Below, piece after piece: positions 1-12,300 of a stretch of DNA of 64,000 bases (positions are counted from its first letter, which is position 1; every line of letters begins with the position of its first letter). A model generated the notes under the pieces. It worked only from the letters and a program-made list of their open reading frames with translations, had not been told where the DNA came from and searched no databases. Source of the DNA: Monoplex corrugatus. Its lineage: Eukaryota > Mollusca > Gastropoda > Littorinimorpha > Ranellidae. The translations under genes were made by a program, and so were the position numbers. The stretch spans positions 268,669 through 332,668 of the forward strand of contig CM060312.1 in the NCBI GenBank assembly GCA_030674185.1, given 5' to 3'.

Positions 1-200
1 TAGAATTATAGTTATGATAAAAGAAATGGGGCTTCAAACGTATGATGTCGTATTAAGATAACATGATACAAGAAAGGGGGTTCAAATGTCTGATGTCTTA
101 TTAAGATTATGTGATAAAAGAAATGGCTTCAAACGTATGATGTCTTATTAAGATAATATGATTTAGAAAATGGGGCTTCCAATGTATCAAGGAAACTGTA
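1..200. repeat. Degenerate ~48-bp tandem repeat, 3-4 copies
   Basis: A block beginning with variants of GGCTTCAAACGTATGATGTC recurs near 29, 79, 126 and 174, a spacing of about 47-50 bp. The copies differ by point changes and small indels. The stretch is AT-rich and I see no coding signal. From 200 to 337 I see nothing recognisable. Confidence 0.6.
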
Positions 201-337
201 TCAATATGGCTTTGGGTCTTGTTGGTTTTGGTGCTAATATAAAGAAAGTTTCATTGTATGCAGATGGCTAAAGCAGGATAACCATTTCAAAAATAATAAC
301 ACATTTAATGTATATAGAATATTTTACATAATACTTG

Positions 338-425
338 CGTCTTCTTGTTCTTGTTCTTGTTTTTGTTCTTCTTCGTCTTTTTCTTCTTCTTCTTCTTCTT
401 CTTCTTCTGCTTCTATTTCTTCTAC
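338..425. repeat. (CTT)n pyrimidine microsatellite
   Basis: A run of CTT/TTC triplets with a few CTTGTT interruptions. It gives a spurious poly-Phe frame on the plus strand and a poly-Arg frame on the minus strand. From 426 to about 764 the sequence is unique-looking and non-coding. Confidence 0.9.
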
Positions 426-764
426 AAGCTACATTTCTGTCAGCACTCTCCACCTAAGTTTACAATTCATACAAACCTACCTGCCAAGCAGAGGCAGCGG
501 GTATTTGCGTGTATGATCGTTCCTTATCTCTCTTTAAATTATAGGCAGTCATACTCCGTCTTTGTGGACCAAAGGATGGAATTTGGAAGACATTCAACTA
601 AATGATCTGGAAGACAAATGAAAAGTCTTGCGATGAAAAGAATCATGACAGGAAATCAAACCCCCCTAATGAACTAAAAGCAAAATAGATAACTCCTGTG
701 GTTCTAAAGCAGGACAAAGCCTAATCTCTGTATCTGCAGTATCCACTGCAGGTGTACGATACTT

Positions 765-2617
765 GTTTATTTTTATATGTCATGTGTCTGTTGTCCTATT
801 TGTCATATGTCAAGTGTCTGTTGTCCTATTTGTTATATACTATGTGTTTCTTGTCGTGCTTGTTGCATATCAGGTATTTGTCGAAAGTTTTGACATGTCA
901 GGCGTTTGTTGTCCTTTTTGTTACATTTCATATGTCTGTTGTCCTGTTTGTTATCTGTCATATATCTGTTGTCCTATTTGTTATATTTCATATGTCTATG
1001 TTTTATTTTTTATATTTCTTATGTCTGTTGTCCTATTTGGTATCTATCATATATCTGTTGTTCTATTTGTTATCTGTCATATGTCTGTTGTCCTATTTAT
1101 TACATGTCAAGTGTCTGTTGTCCTATTCATCATATGTCAATTGTCTGTTGTCCTATTTATTACATATCATGTGTATGTTGTCCTATTTGTCATATGTCAA
1201 GTGTCCATTGTCCTATTAGTTATATGTCAAGTTTATGTTGTCCTATTTGTTATATGTCAAACGTCTGTTGTCCTATTCATGTCAAGTGTCCGTTGTCCTA
1301 TTTGTTATATCTCAAGTGCCTGTTGTCCTATTTATTACATGTCAGGTGTCTGTTGTCCTATTTATTATATGTCAAGTGCCTGTTGTCTTATTTGCTATAC
1401 GTCAAGTGTCTGTTGTCCTGTTCATCATTTGCTAAGTGCCTGTTGTCCTATTTATTACATGTCATGTGTCTGTTGTCCTATTTATTATATGTCAAGTGCC
1501 TGTTGTCCTATTTGCTATATGTCAAGTGCCTGTTGTCCTATTTATTATATGTCAAGTGCCTGTTGTCCTATTTGCTATATGTCAAGTGTCTGTTGTCCTG
1601 TTCATCATTTGCCAAGTGTCTGTTGTCCTATTTATTACATGTCAAATGTCTGTTGTCCTTTTTTTATATTTAATATCAAGTGTCTGTTGTGCTATTTGTT
1701 ATTTGTCAAGTGTCCACTGTAAAATTTATTATATGTCTAGTTTCTGTTGTCCTATTCATTATGTCATGTTTCTGTTGTCCTATTTGTTACATGTCAAGTG
1801 TCTGTTTTCCTATTTCTTATATGGCAAGTGTCTGTTGTCCTATTTCTTACATGTCAAGTGTCTGTTGTCCTATTTCTTATATGGCAAGTGTCTGTTGTCC
1901 TATTTCTTATATGGCAAGTGTCTGTTGTCCTATTTCTTATATGGCAAGTGTCTGTTGTCCTATTTCTTATATGGCAAGTGTCTGTTGTCCTATTTCTTAT
2001 ATTTCTTATATGGCAAGTGTCTGTTGTCCTATTTCTTATATGGCAAGTGTCTGTTGTCCTATTTCTTATATGGCAAGTGTCTGTTGTCCTATTTCTTATA
2101 TGGCAAGTGTCTGTTGTCCTATTTCTTATATGGCAAGTGTCTGTTGTCCTATTTCTTATATGGCAAGTGTCTGTTGTCCTATTTCTTATATGGCAAGTGT
2201 CTGTTGTCCTATTCGTTACATGTCAAGTGTCTGTTGTCCTATTTACTGTATATCAAGTGCCCATTGTCCTACTTGTTATATGTGAAGTGTCCATTGTCCT
2301 ATTTATTACATGTCACCTGTTGTCCTATTTACTGTATATCAAGTGCCCATTGTCCTATTTATTACATGTCAAGTGTCTGTTGTCATGTTCATTGTGTGAA
2401 GTGTCTGTTGTGATATTTGTTATTTGCCAAGTGTTCACTGTCCAATTTATTATATGTCCAATTATTGTTCTCCTATTTATTGTGTCATGTATCTGTTGTC
2501 CTATTTGTTATATGTCAAGTGTCTGTTGTCCTATTTATGATATGTCAAGTGTCTGTTGTCCTATTTATTATCAGTCATGTGCCTGTTGTCCTATTTATTA
2601 TATGTCAAATTTCTGTT
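765..2617. repeat. Array A, block 1: 30-bp minisatellite
   Basis: The unit is 30 bp. Its core is GTGTCTGTTGTCCTATTT, followed by a variable GTTATATGTCAA-type half. Units stay in register for about 60 copies, with variants such as TTTATTACATG, TTTCTTATATGG and TTTGCTATATG. Between about 1801 and 2216 roughly a dozen copies of the CTTATATGGCAAG variant are almost identical, which marks recent local homogenisation. The unit is a multiple of three and lacks TAA, TAG and TGA on the plus strand, so all three plus frames stay open here without being genes. Confidence 0.97.
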
Positions 2618-3386
2618 GTAAGTAAGTAAGTAAGTATGGAGATTTTTATAGCGCTTTCTATGGACTCAAAGCGCTTCACAAATTTGAAAAGGAGGAGTAA
2701 AGTGGTGAAATGGGAGGGGAGAACACATTTTCAACAAAATACATAATACAAGAAATACACATAAACACATACATGCAGGCATGCACGCGTGTGCAGCAAC
2801 GAATGCAGACACACACACGCACACACAAACACACCCACACACAAACACCCACGCGCGCACCCACACGCACACACACCCACGCACACATACAATAGAACAA
2901 GAAAATTCAAGTTTCAAAAGTACTGGCGGAATAAGTGAGTTTTCAGGTTGGATTTAAAGGAAGAGAGAGAGGGGCTGTGGCGGAGAGAGTGAGGCAGGGA
3001 ATTCCACTCAACAGCAGCAGAGTATGAGAAGGAACGACCACCATGTTGCTTTCTATTGAATCCGGGGACACGGAATATTCTGTCGTCAGAAGCGGAACGT
3101 AAAGAACGAGAAGGAACATAGACTTGAAATAGATCAGATATATACGCTGGAGCAGTGCCTGAGATGACATGAAAAGAAATACAAGCAGATTTGTACTTAA
3201 TTCTTTGTTCGATCGGAAGCCAGTGGAGTTGTTTAAAGAGAGGTGTGCAATGGTGTGATTTGCGAGCTTTGAAAATTAATTTGGCTGCAGAGTTTTGAAC
3301 CTGTTGAAGGGGTTTGAGAAGAGTCTTGGGACAGCCGAGAAGTAAGGAGTTGCAATAATCTAATCTGGACAGAATACAAGCAGTTA
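2618..3386 (-). mobile_element. 5'-truncated L2/CR1-like LINE 3' end
   Basis: Read on the minus strand, 3385 to about 2910 encodes the C-terminal tail of a LINE reverse-transcriptase polyprotein. Recognisable pieces include CTPLFKQLHWLP, VYVPSRSLRSASD, VEWNSLPHSLR and FKSNLKTHLF. This matches in order the same tail of the other LINEs in the window ([48 protein letters not shown]) but at clearly lower identity, so it is a different family. The 3' UTR holds a (GT)n tract seen as CA at 2800-2890. The element ends at the left in AGCGCTATAAAAATCTCC and an ACTT-type tail seen as AAGT repeats at 2618-2636. It sits inside array A, which resumes directly on the other side. Confidence 0.85.
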
Positions 3387-6300
3387 CAAGTCCTATTTAT
3401 TCATTAAATGTCCTATTTATTCATTAAATGTCAAGTGTCTGTTATGCTATTTGTTATATATCATGTGTCCATTGTACTCTCTATTATATGTCAGTGTCTG
3501 TTGTCCTGTTTGTTATATGTCAAGTGTCTGTTGTCCTATTTATTATATATCACGTGTCTGTTGTCCTATTTCTTATATGTCAAGTTCTGTTGTCATATTT
3601 CTTCTATGTCAAGTGTCAGTTGTCCTATTTATTATATGTGAAGTGTCTGTTGTCCTGTTTATTATGTCATGTGTCTGTTGTCCTATTTCTTATAGTTCAA
3701 ATGTCTGTTGTCCCATTTATTATATGTCATGTGTCAGTGTCCTATTTATTATATGTCAAGTGACTGTTGTCCCATTTATTATAAGTCACTTGTCTGTTGT
3801 CGTATTTATTACATGTCAAATGTCTGTTGTCCTATTCGTTTATTAAATGCCACGTGTCTGTATTGCTATTTGTGATATGTCAAGTGTCCATTGTCATATT
3901 TGTTACATGTGAAGTGTCTGTTGTCAAATTTATCATATGTCAAGTGTCTGTTGTCCTATTTACTGTATATCCATTGCCTCTTGTCCTATTTGTTTTATGT
4001 CAATGGTCCATTGTCCTATTTCTTATGTGTAAAGTGTCTGTTGTCATATTTATTATAGGTCGTGTGTCTGTTGTCCTATTTGTTATATGTCAATGTCTGT
4101 TGTCCTATGTATTATATGTCAATGTCTGTTGTCCTATTCATTTGATGTCAAATGTCTGTTGTCCTATTTACTGTATCTAAACTGCCTGTATGTCAGGAGT
4201 CTGTTGTTCTATTTATCATATGTCATGTGTTTGTGTCCTATTCATGATAATTCAAGTGTCTGTTGTTCTATTTGGTATATTTCACGTGTCTGTTGTCCTA
4301 TTTGTAAAATGTCAAGTGTCTGTTCTCTTTATTTATCATATGTCAAGTGTCTGTTGTGCTATTTGTTATATGTCAAGTGTCTGTTGTCCTATTTATTATA
4401 TGTCAAGTGTCTGTTATCCTATTTATTATATGTCAAGTGTCTGTTGTCTTATTTCTTATATGTCCAGTGTCTGTTGTCCTATTTCTTATATGTCAATTGT
4501 CTGTTGTCCTATTTCTTATGTCAAGTGTCTGTTGTCCTATTTATTATATGTCAAGTGTCTGTTGTCCTATTTGTTATATGTCAAGTGTGTGTTGTCCTAA
4601 TTAGTGTATGTCAAGTGTCTGTTGTGCTGTTTATTGTGTCAAGTGTCTGGTGACCTATTTATTATATGTCAAGTGTCTGTTGTCTTAATTATTACATGTC
4701 AAATGTCTTTTGTCCTATTTATTCATTAAATGTCAAGTGTCTGTTGTGCTATTTGTTATGTCAAGTGTCCACTGTCCTATTTTATTTATGTCAAGTTTCT
4801 GTTGTCCTATTTATTATATGTAAAGTGTCTGTTGTCCTATTTATCATATGTCATGTGTCTGTTGTCCTATTTGTTATATGTAAAGTGTCTGTTGTCCTAT
4901 TTATTATATGTAAAGTGTCTGTTGCCTTATTTATTATATGTCATGTGTCTGTTGTCCTATTTGTTATATGTAAAGTGTCTGTTGTCCTATTTATTATATG
5001 TCATGTGTCTGTTGTCCTATTTGTTATATGTAAAGTGTCTGTTGTCCTATTTCTTATATGGCAAATGTCTGTTGTCCTATTTCTTATATGTAAAGTGTCT
5101 GTTGTCCTATTTATTATATGTCATGTGTCTGTTGTCCTATTTGTTATATGTAAAGTGTCTGTTGTCCTATTTTTTATGTGTCAAGTGTCTGTTTTCCTAG
5201 TTATAATATGTCATGTGTCTAATGTCCTATTTATTATATGTCACATGTCTGTCGACCTATTTATTATGTGTTAAGTGCCTGTTTTCCTATTTATAATATG
5301 TCAAGTGTCTGTTGTGCTGTTTATTGTGTCAAGTGTCTGTTGTAATATTATATGTCAAGTGTCTGTTGTCCTAATTATTACATGTCAAATGTCTGTTGTT
5401 CTATTTCTTATATGACAAGTGTCTGTTGTCTTATCTATTATATGCTACATGTCGGTTGTCCAATTTCTTATATGTAAAGTGTATGTTGTCATATTTTTAT
5501 ATTTCATATGTCTGTTGTCCTATTTGTAAACTGTTAAGTGTCTGTTCTCTGTATTTATTAAATGTCAAGTGCTGTTGTCCTATTTGTTATATGTCAAGTG
5601 TCTGTTGTCCTATTTGTTATATGTCAAGTGTCTGTTGTCCTATTTGTTATATGTGAAGTGTCTTTTGTCCTATTTGTTATAAGTGTCTTTTGTCCTATTT
5701 CTTGTATGTCAAGTGTCTGTTGTCCTATTTCTTATAAATGAAGTGTCTGTTGTCCTATTATTATATGTCGAGTGTCTGTTGTCCTATTTGTTATATGTCA
5801 AGTGTCTGTTGTCCTATTTGTAATATGTCAGAGTCGGTTCTCCTGTCTGTTGTGTCAAATGTCTGTTGTCCTATTTATCACATGTCAAATGTTTGCTGTC
5901 CTATTCATTTATTAAATGTCAAGTGTCTGTTTTCCTATTTATCATATGTCAAGTGTCTGTTGTCCTATTTATTATATGTCAAGTGTCTGTTGTCCTATTT
6001 ATCATATGTCAAGTGTCTGTTGTCCTATTTATTATATGTCAGGTGTCCGTTGTCCTATTTGTTATATGTCACGTGTCAGTTGTTCTATTTATTATATGTC
6101 ATGTGTATGTTGTCCTATTTGTTATATGTTAAGTGTTTGTTGTCGTATTTATCATACGTCAAGTAACTGTTGTCCTATCTATTATATGTCAAGTGTCTGT
6201 TGTCGTATTGATTATGTGTCAAATGTCTGTTGAACTATTTATTTATTAAATGTCAGGTATCTGTTGTGCTATTTGTTATATGTCAAGTGTCCACTGTCCT

Positions 6301-9300
6301 ATTTGATATATGTCAAGTGTCTCTTGTCCTATTAACTATATGTCAAGTGACTGTTGTCCTATTTCTTATATGTCAAGTGTCCACTGTCCTATTTGATATA
6401 TGTCAAGTGACTGTTGTCCTATTTCTTATATGTCAAGTGTCTGTTGTCCTATTTCTTATATGTGAGGTGTGTTGTTCTGTTTATTATATGTCAAGTGTCT
6501 GTTGTCCTATTTATTATATGTCAAGTGTTTGTTGTCCTATTCCTCATATGTCAAATGTCTGTTGTCCTATTTGTTATATGTCAAGTGTCTGTTGCCCTAT
6601 TATTATATGTCAAGAGTCTGTTGTCCTATTCCTCATATGTCAAATGTCTGTTGTCCTATTTATTATATGTCAAGTGTCTGTTGTCCTATTTGTTATATGT
6701 CGAATGTCTATTGTCCTATTTATTATATGTCAAGTGTCTGTTGTCCTATTATTATATGTCAATTGTCTGTTGTCCTATTTATTATATGTCAAGTGTCTGT
6801 TGTCCTATTTATTATATGGCAAGTATCTGTTGTCCTATTTGTTATATGTCATGTGTCTGTTGACCTATTTATTATATGTCATGTGACCGTTGTCCTATTT
6901 CTTACATTCATATGACTGTTGTCCTATTTATTATATGTCATGTGTCTGTTGTCCTATTTTTATATATGTCAATATATGTCTGTGTGTCCTATTTTTAATT
7001 AATATTGTCCTAATGTTGTCAGTGTCCTATTTATTATATGTCAATTGTCTGTTGTCCCATTTATTATTAGTTGTCCATTGTTGTCAGGTGTCCTTTTATT
7101 ATTATGTTTTATCATGTCTGTGTCCCTATTTATTATGTCAATGTCTGTTGTCCATTTTATTAAATGTCTTTTATTATATGTCTGTTGTGTCCTATTTGTT
7201 ATCTGTCATATGTCTGTTGTCCTATTTTTTCATTCAAATGTCTGTTGTCCTATTTATTGCATGTCAAGTGTCCTGTTGTCCTATATTTGTTATCTGTCAC
7301 ATGTCTGTTGTCCTATTTATTAATGTCAAGTGTCTGTTGTCCTATTTATTTAGTCAAGTGTCTGTTGTCCTATTTATTAATGTCAAATGTCTGTTGTCCT
7401 ATTTATTACATGTCAAATGCCTGTTGTCCTATTTATTACATGTCAAATGTCTGTTGTCCTATTTATTACATGTCAAATGTCTGTTGTCCTATTTATTATA
7501 TGTCAATGTGTCTGTTGTCCTATTTTATATTTGTCAAGTGTCTGTTGTCCTATTTATTATATGTCAAGTGTCTGTTGTCCTATTTATTATATGTCAAGTA
7601 TCTGTTGTCCTATTTTTATATGTCATGTGTCTGTTGACCTATTTATTATATGTCATGTGACCGTTGTCCTATTTCTATACATTCATATGTCTGTTGTCCT
7701 ATTTATTATATGTCATGTGTCTGTTGTCCTATTTATTATATGTCAATTGTCTGTTGTCCTATTTATTTATATGTCATGTGTCAGTGTCCTATTTATTATA
7801 TTGTCAATTGTCTGTTGTCCTATTTATTATATGTCATGTGTCAGTGTCCTATTTATTATTATCATGTGTCTGTTGTCCCATTTATTATATGTCATATGTC
7901 TGTTGTCCCATTTATTATATGTCAATGTCTGTTGTCCCTTATTTGTTTTACTGTCAATGTCTGTTGTCCTATTTGTTTTCTCAAATGTTCTGTTGTCCTA
8001 TTTATTGCATGTCAAATGTCTGTTGTCCTATTTATTATCTGTCACATGTCTGTTGTCCTATTTATTATGTCATTGTCTGTTGTCCTATTTATGTTACGTC
8101 AATGTCTGTTGTCCTATTTATTACATGTCAAATGTTTGTTGTCCTATTTATTACATGTCAAATGTCTGTTGTCCTATTTATTACTTGTCAAATGTCTGTT
8201 GTCCTATTTATTACATGTCAAATGCTGTTGTCCTATTTATTACATGTCAAATGCCTGTTGTCCTATTTATTACGTGTCAAATGTCTGTTGTCCTATTTAT
8301 TACATGTCAAATGTCTGTTGTCCTATTTATTAATGTCAATGTCTGTTGTCCTATTTATTATGTCAATGCCTGTTGTCCTATTTATTACTGTAAATGCCAT
8401 GTTGTCCTATTTTTTACATGTCAATTGTCTGTTGTCCTATTTTATACATGTCAAATGTCTGTTGTCCTATTTATTACATGTCAAATGTCTGTTGTCTATT
8501 CATTTATTAAATGTCGTGTCATGTATTGCGTTTTGTTATATGTCATGTGTCTGTTTTCTTATTTATCATATGTCATGTGTCTGTTGTCCTATTCATTATG
8601 TCACGTGTGTGTTGTCCTATTTGTTTATGTCAAGTATCTGTTGTTCTATATTTGTTATATGTCAAGTGTGTGTTGTCCTATTTGTTATATGCACGTGTGT
8701 TTTTTCTATTTGTTATATGTCACGTGTGTTGTTGTTCTATTTGTTATATGCCCCGTGTGTGTTGTTCTATTTGTTATATGTCACGTGTGTGTTGTCCTAT
8801 TTGTCATATGTCACGTGTGTGTTGTTCTATTTGTTATATGTCACGTGTTGTTGTCCTATTTGTTTTATGTTATATGTCTGTTGTTCTATTTGTTATATGT
8901 CATGTGTCTGTTGTTCTATTTGTTATATGTCATGTGTCTGTTGTTCTATTTGTTATATGTCAGTGTCTGTTGTTCTATTTGTTATATGACAAGTGTCTGT
9001 TGTTCTATTTGTTATATGTCATGTGTCTGTTGTTCTATTTGTTATATGTCATGTGTCTGTTGTTCTATTTGTTATATGTCAAGTGTTTGTTGTTCTATTT
9101 GTTATATGTCATGTGTACTGTTGTTCTATTTTTTATATGTTATGTGTCTGTTGTTCTATTTGTTATGTCACGTGTGTTGTCCTATTTGTTATATGTCATG
9201 TGTCTGTTGTTCTATTTGTTATATGTCATGTGTCTGTTGTTCTATTTGTTATATGTCATGTGTTTGTTGTTCTATTTGTTATATGTCATGTGTCTGTTGT

Positions 9301-12300
9301 TCTATTTGTGATATGTCATGTGTCTGTTGTCCTATTCATTATATCACGTGTCTGTTGTCCTATTTGTTATGTCACGTGTGTGTTGTCCTATTTGTTATGC
9401 CACGTGTGTGTTGTCCTATTTGTTATATGTCAAGTGTCTGTTGTCCTATTTGTTATATGTCAAGTGTCTGTTGTCCTATTTGTTATATGTCAAGTGTCTG
9501 TTGTCCTATTTGTTATATGTCACGTGTGTGTTGTTCTATTTGTTATATGTCACGTGTGTGTTGTTCTATTTGTTTTATGTCACGTGTGTGTTATCCTATT
9601 TGTTATATGCACGTGTGTGTTGTTCTATTTGTTATATGTCACGTGTGTGTTCTACTATTTGTTTTATGTCATGTGTCTGTTGTTCTATTTGTTATATGTC
9701 ATGTGTCTGTTGTTCTATTTGTTATATGTCAAGTGTCTGTTGTTCTATTTGTTATATTTCATGTGTACTTTTGTTCCATTTGTTATATGTTATGTGTCTG
9801 TTGTTCATTTGTTATATCAGTTGTTGTCTATTTGTTTATGTCAGTGTCTGTTTTCTATTTGTTATGCATTTGTGTCATTGTATTGTCATGTTGTTCCATT
9901 TGTTGTATGTCAGTGTCTGTTGTCTATGTATGTCAGTGTCTGTCTATTTGTTATATGTCAGTGTCTGTTGTCCTATTTGTTATGTATGCTGTGTCAGTAT
10001 GTCTGTGTCTGTTGTCCTATTTGTTATATGTCATGTGTCTGTTGTCCTATTTGTTATATGTCATGTGTCTGTTTTCTATTTGTTATATGTCATGTGTCTG
10101 TTGTCTATTTGTATATGTCATGTGTCTGTTGTTCTATTTGTTATATGTCATGTGTCTGTGTCTATTGTTATTGTCATGTGTCGTTGTCTATTGTTATATG
10201 TCACTGTCTGTTGTCCTATTTGTTATATGTCAATGTCTGTTGTTCTATTTGTTATATGTCATGTGTCTGTTGTTATTTGTTATATGTCAGTGTCTGTTTT
10301 CCTATTTGTTATATGTCATAGTGTCTGTTGTCCTATTTGTTATTCATGTGTTCTATTGTTAGTCTGTTGTTCTATTTGTTATATGTCATGTGTCTGTTGT
10401 TCTATTTGTTATATGTCACGTGTCTGTTGTCCTATTCATGTTATATGTCAGTGTCTGTTGTCTATTTGTTATATGTCCATGTGTGTTGTCCTATTTGTTA
10501 TATGTCAAGTGTCTGTTGTTCCTATTTGTTATATGTCAAAGTGTCTGTTGTCCTATTTGTTATATGTAAGTGCTGTGTCTATTTGTATGTCATGCTGTGT
10601 CCTATTTGTTATATGTCAAGTGTCTGTTGCTATTTGTTAGTCAGTGTTGTTGTCTATTTGTATAGTCAAGTGTCTGTTCTATTTGTTATATGTCACGTGT
10701 CTGTTGTCCTATTGTTATATGTCACGTGTCTGTTGTCCTATTTGTTTATGTCAGTGTCTGTTGTCCTATTTGTTATATGTCAAGTGTCTGTTGTCCTATT
10801 TGTTATATGTCAAGTGTCTGTTGTTCTATTTGTTATATGTCATGTGTCTGTTGTTCTATTTGTTATATGTCACGTGTCTGTTGTCCTATTCATTATGTCA
10901 CGTGTCTGTTGTCCTATTTGTTATGTCACGTGTGTGTTGTCCTATTTGTTATATGTCAAGTGTCTGTTGTCCTATTTGTTATATGTCAAGTGTCTGTTGT
11001 CCTATTTGTTATATGTCAAGTGTCTGTTGTCCTATTTGTTATATGTCATGTGTCTGTTGTCCTATTCATTATGTCACGTGTCTGTTGCCTATTTGTTACG
11101 TCACGTGTGTGTTGTCCTATTTGTTATATGTCAAGTGTCTGTTGTCCTATTTGTTATATGTCAAGTGTCTGTTGTCCTATTTGTTATATGTCAAGTGTCT
11201 GTTGTTCTATTTGTTATATGTCAAGTGTCTGTTGTTTCTATTTGTTATATGTCAAGTGTCTTTTGTTCTATTTGTTATATGTCATGTGTCTGTTGTTCTA
11301 TTTGTTATATGTCATGTGTCTGTTGTTCTATTTGTTATATGTCAAGTGTCTGTTGTTCTATTTGTTATATGTCATGTGTACTGTTCTTCCATTTGTTATA
11401 TGTTATGTGTCTGTTGTTCTATTTGTTATGTCACGTGTGTTGTCCTATTTGTTATATGTCATGTGTCTGTTGTTTTTATTTGTTATATGTCATGTGTCTG
11501 TTGTTCTATTTGTTATATGTCATGTGTTTGTTGTTCTATTTGTTATATGTCATGTGTCTGTTGTTCTATTTGTGATATGTCATGTGTCTGTTGTCCTATT
11601 CATTATATCACGTGTCTGTTGTCCTATTTGTTATGTCACGTGTGTGTTGTCCTATTTGTTATGCCACGTGTGTGTTGTCCTATTTGTTATATGTCAAGTG
11701 TCTGTTGTCCTATTTGTTATATGTCAAGTGTCTGTTGTCCTATTTGTTATATGTCAAGTGTCTGTTGTCCTATTTGTTATATGTCACGTGTGTGTTGTTC
11801 TATTTGTTATATGTCACGTGTGTGTTTGTTCTATTTGTTATATGTCACGTGTGTGTTATCCTATTTGTTATATGTCACGTGTGTGTTGTTCTATTTGTTA
11901 TATGTCACGTGTGTGTTCTCCTATTTGTTTTATGTCATGTGTCTGTTGTTCTATTTGTTATATGTCATGTGTCTGTTGTTCTATTTGTTATATGTCAAGT
12001 GTCTGTTGTTCTATTTGTTATATGTCAAGTGTCTGTTGTTCTATTTGTTATATGTCATGTGTCTGTTGTTCTATTTGTTATATGTCATGTGTCTGTTGTT
12101 CTATTTGTTATATGTCAAGTGTCTGTTGTTCTATTTGATATATGTCATGTGTACTGTTGTTCCATTGTTATATGTTATGTGTCTGTTTTTATTTGTTATG
12201 TCACGTGTGTTGTCCTATTTGTTATATGTCATGTGTCTGTTGTCCTATTTGTTATATGTCATGTGTCTGTTCCTATTTGTTATATGTCATGGTTGTTGTC

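Noticed and set aside
268..453. Arginine-rich minus-strand peptide
   Set aside because: It is a translation of a (CTT)n microsatellite with no flanking gene structure.
2666..2917. Small Cys/Val-rich frames around the CA tract
   Set aside because: They are translations of the (GT)n tract in the LINE 3' UTR.
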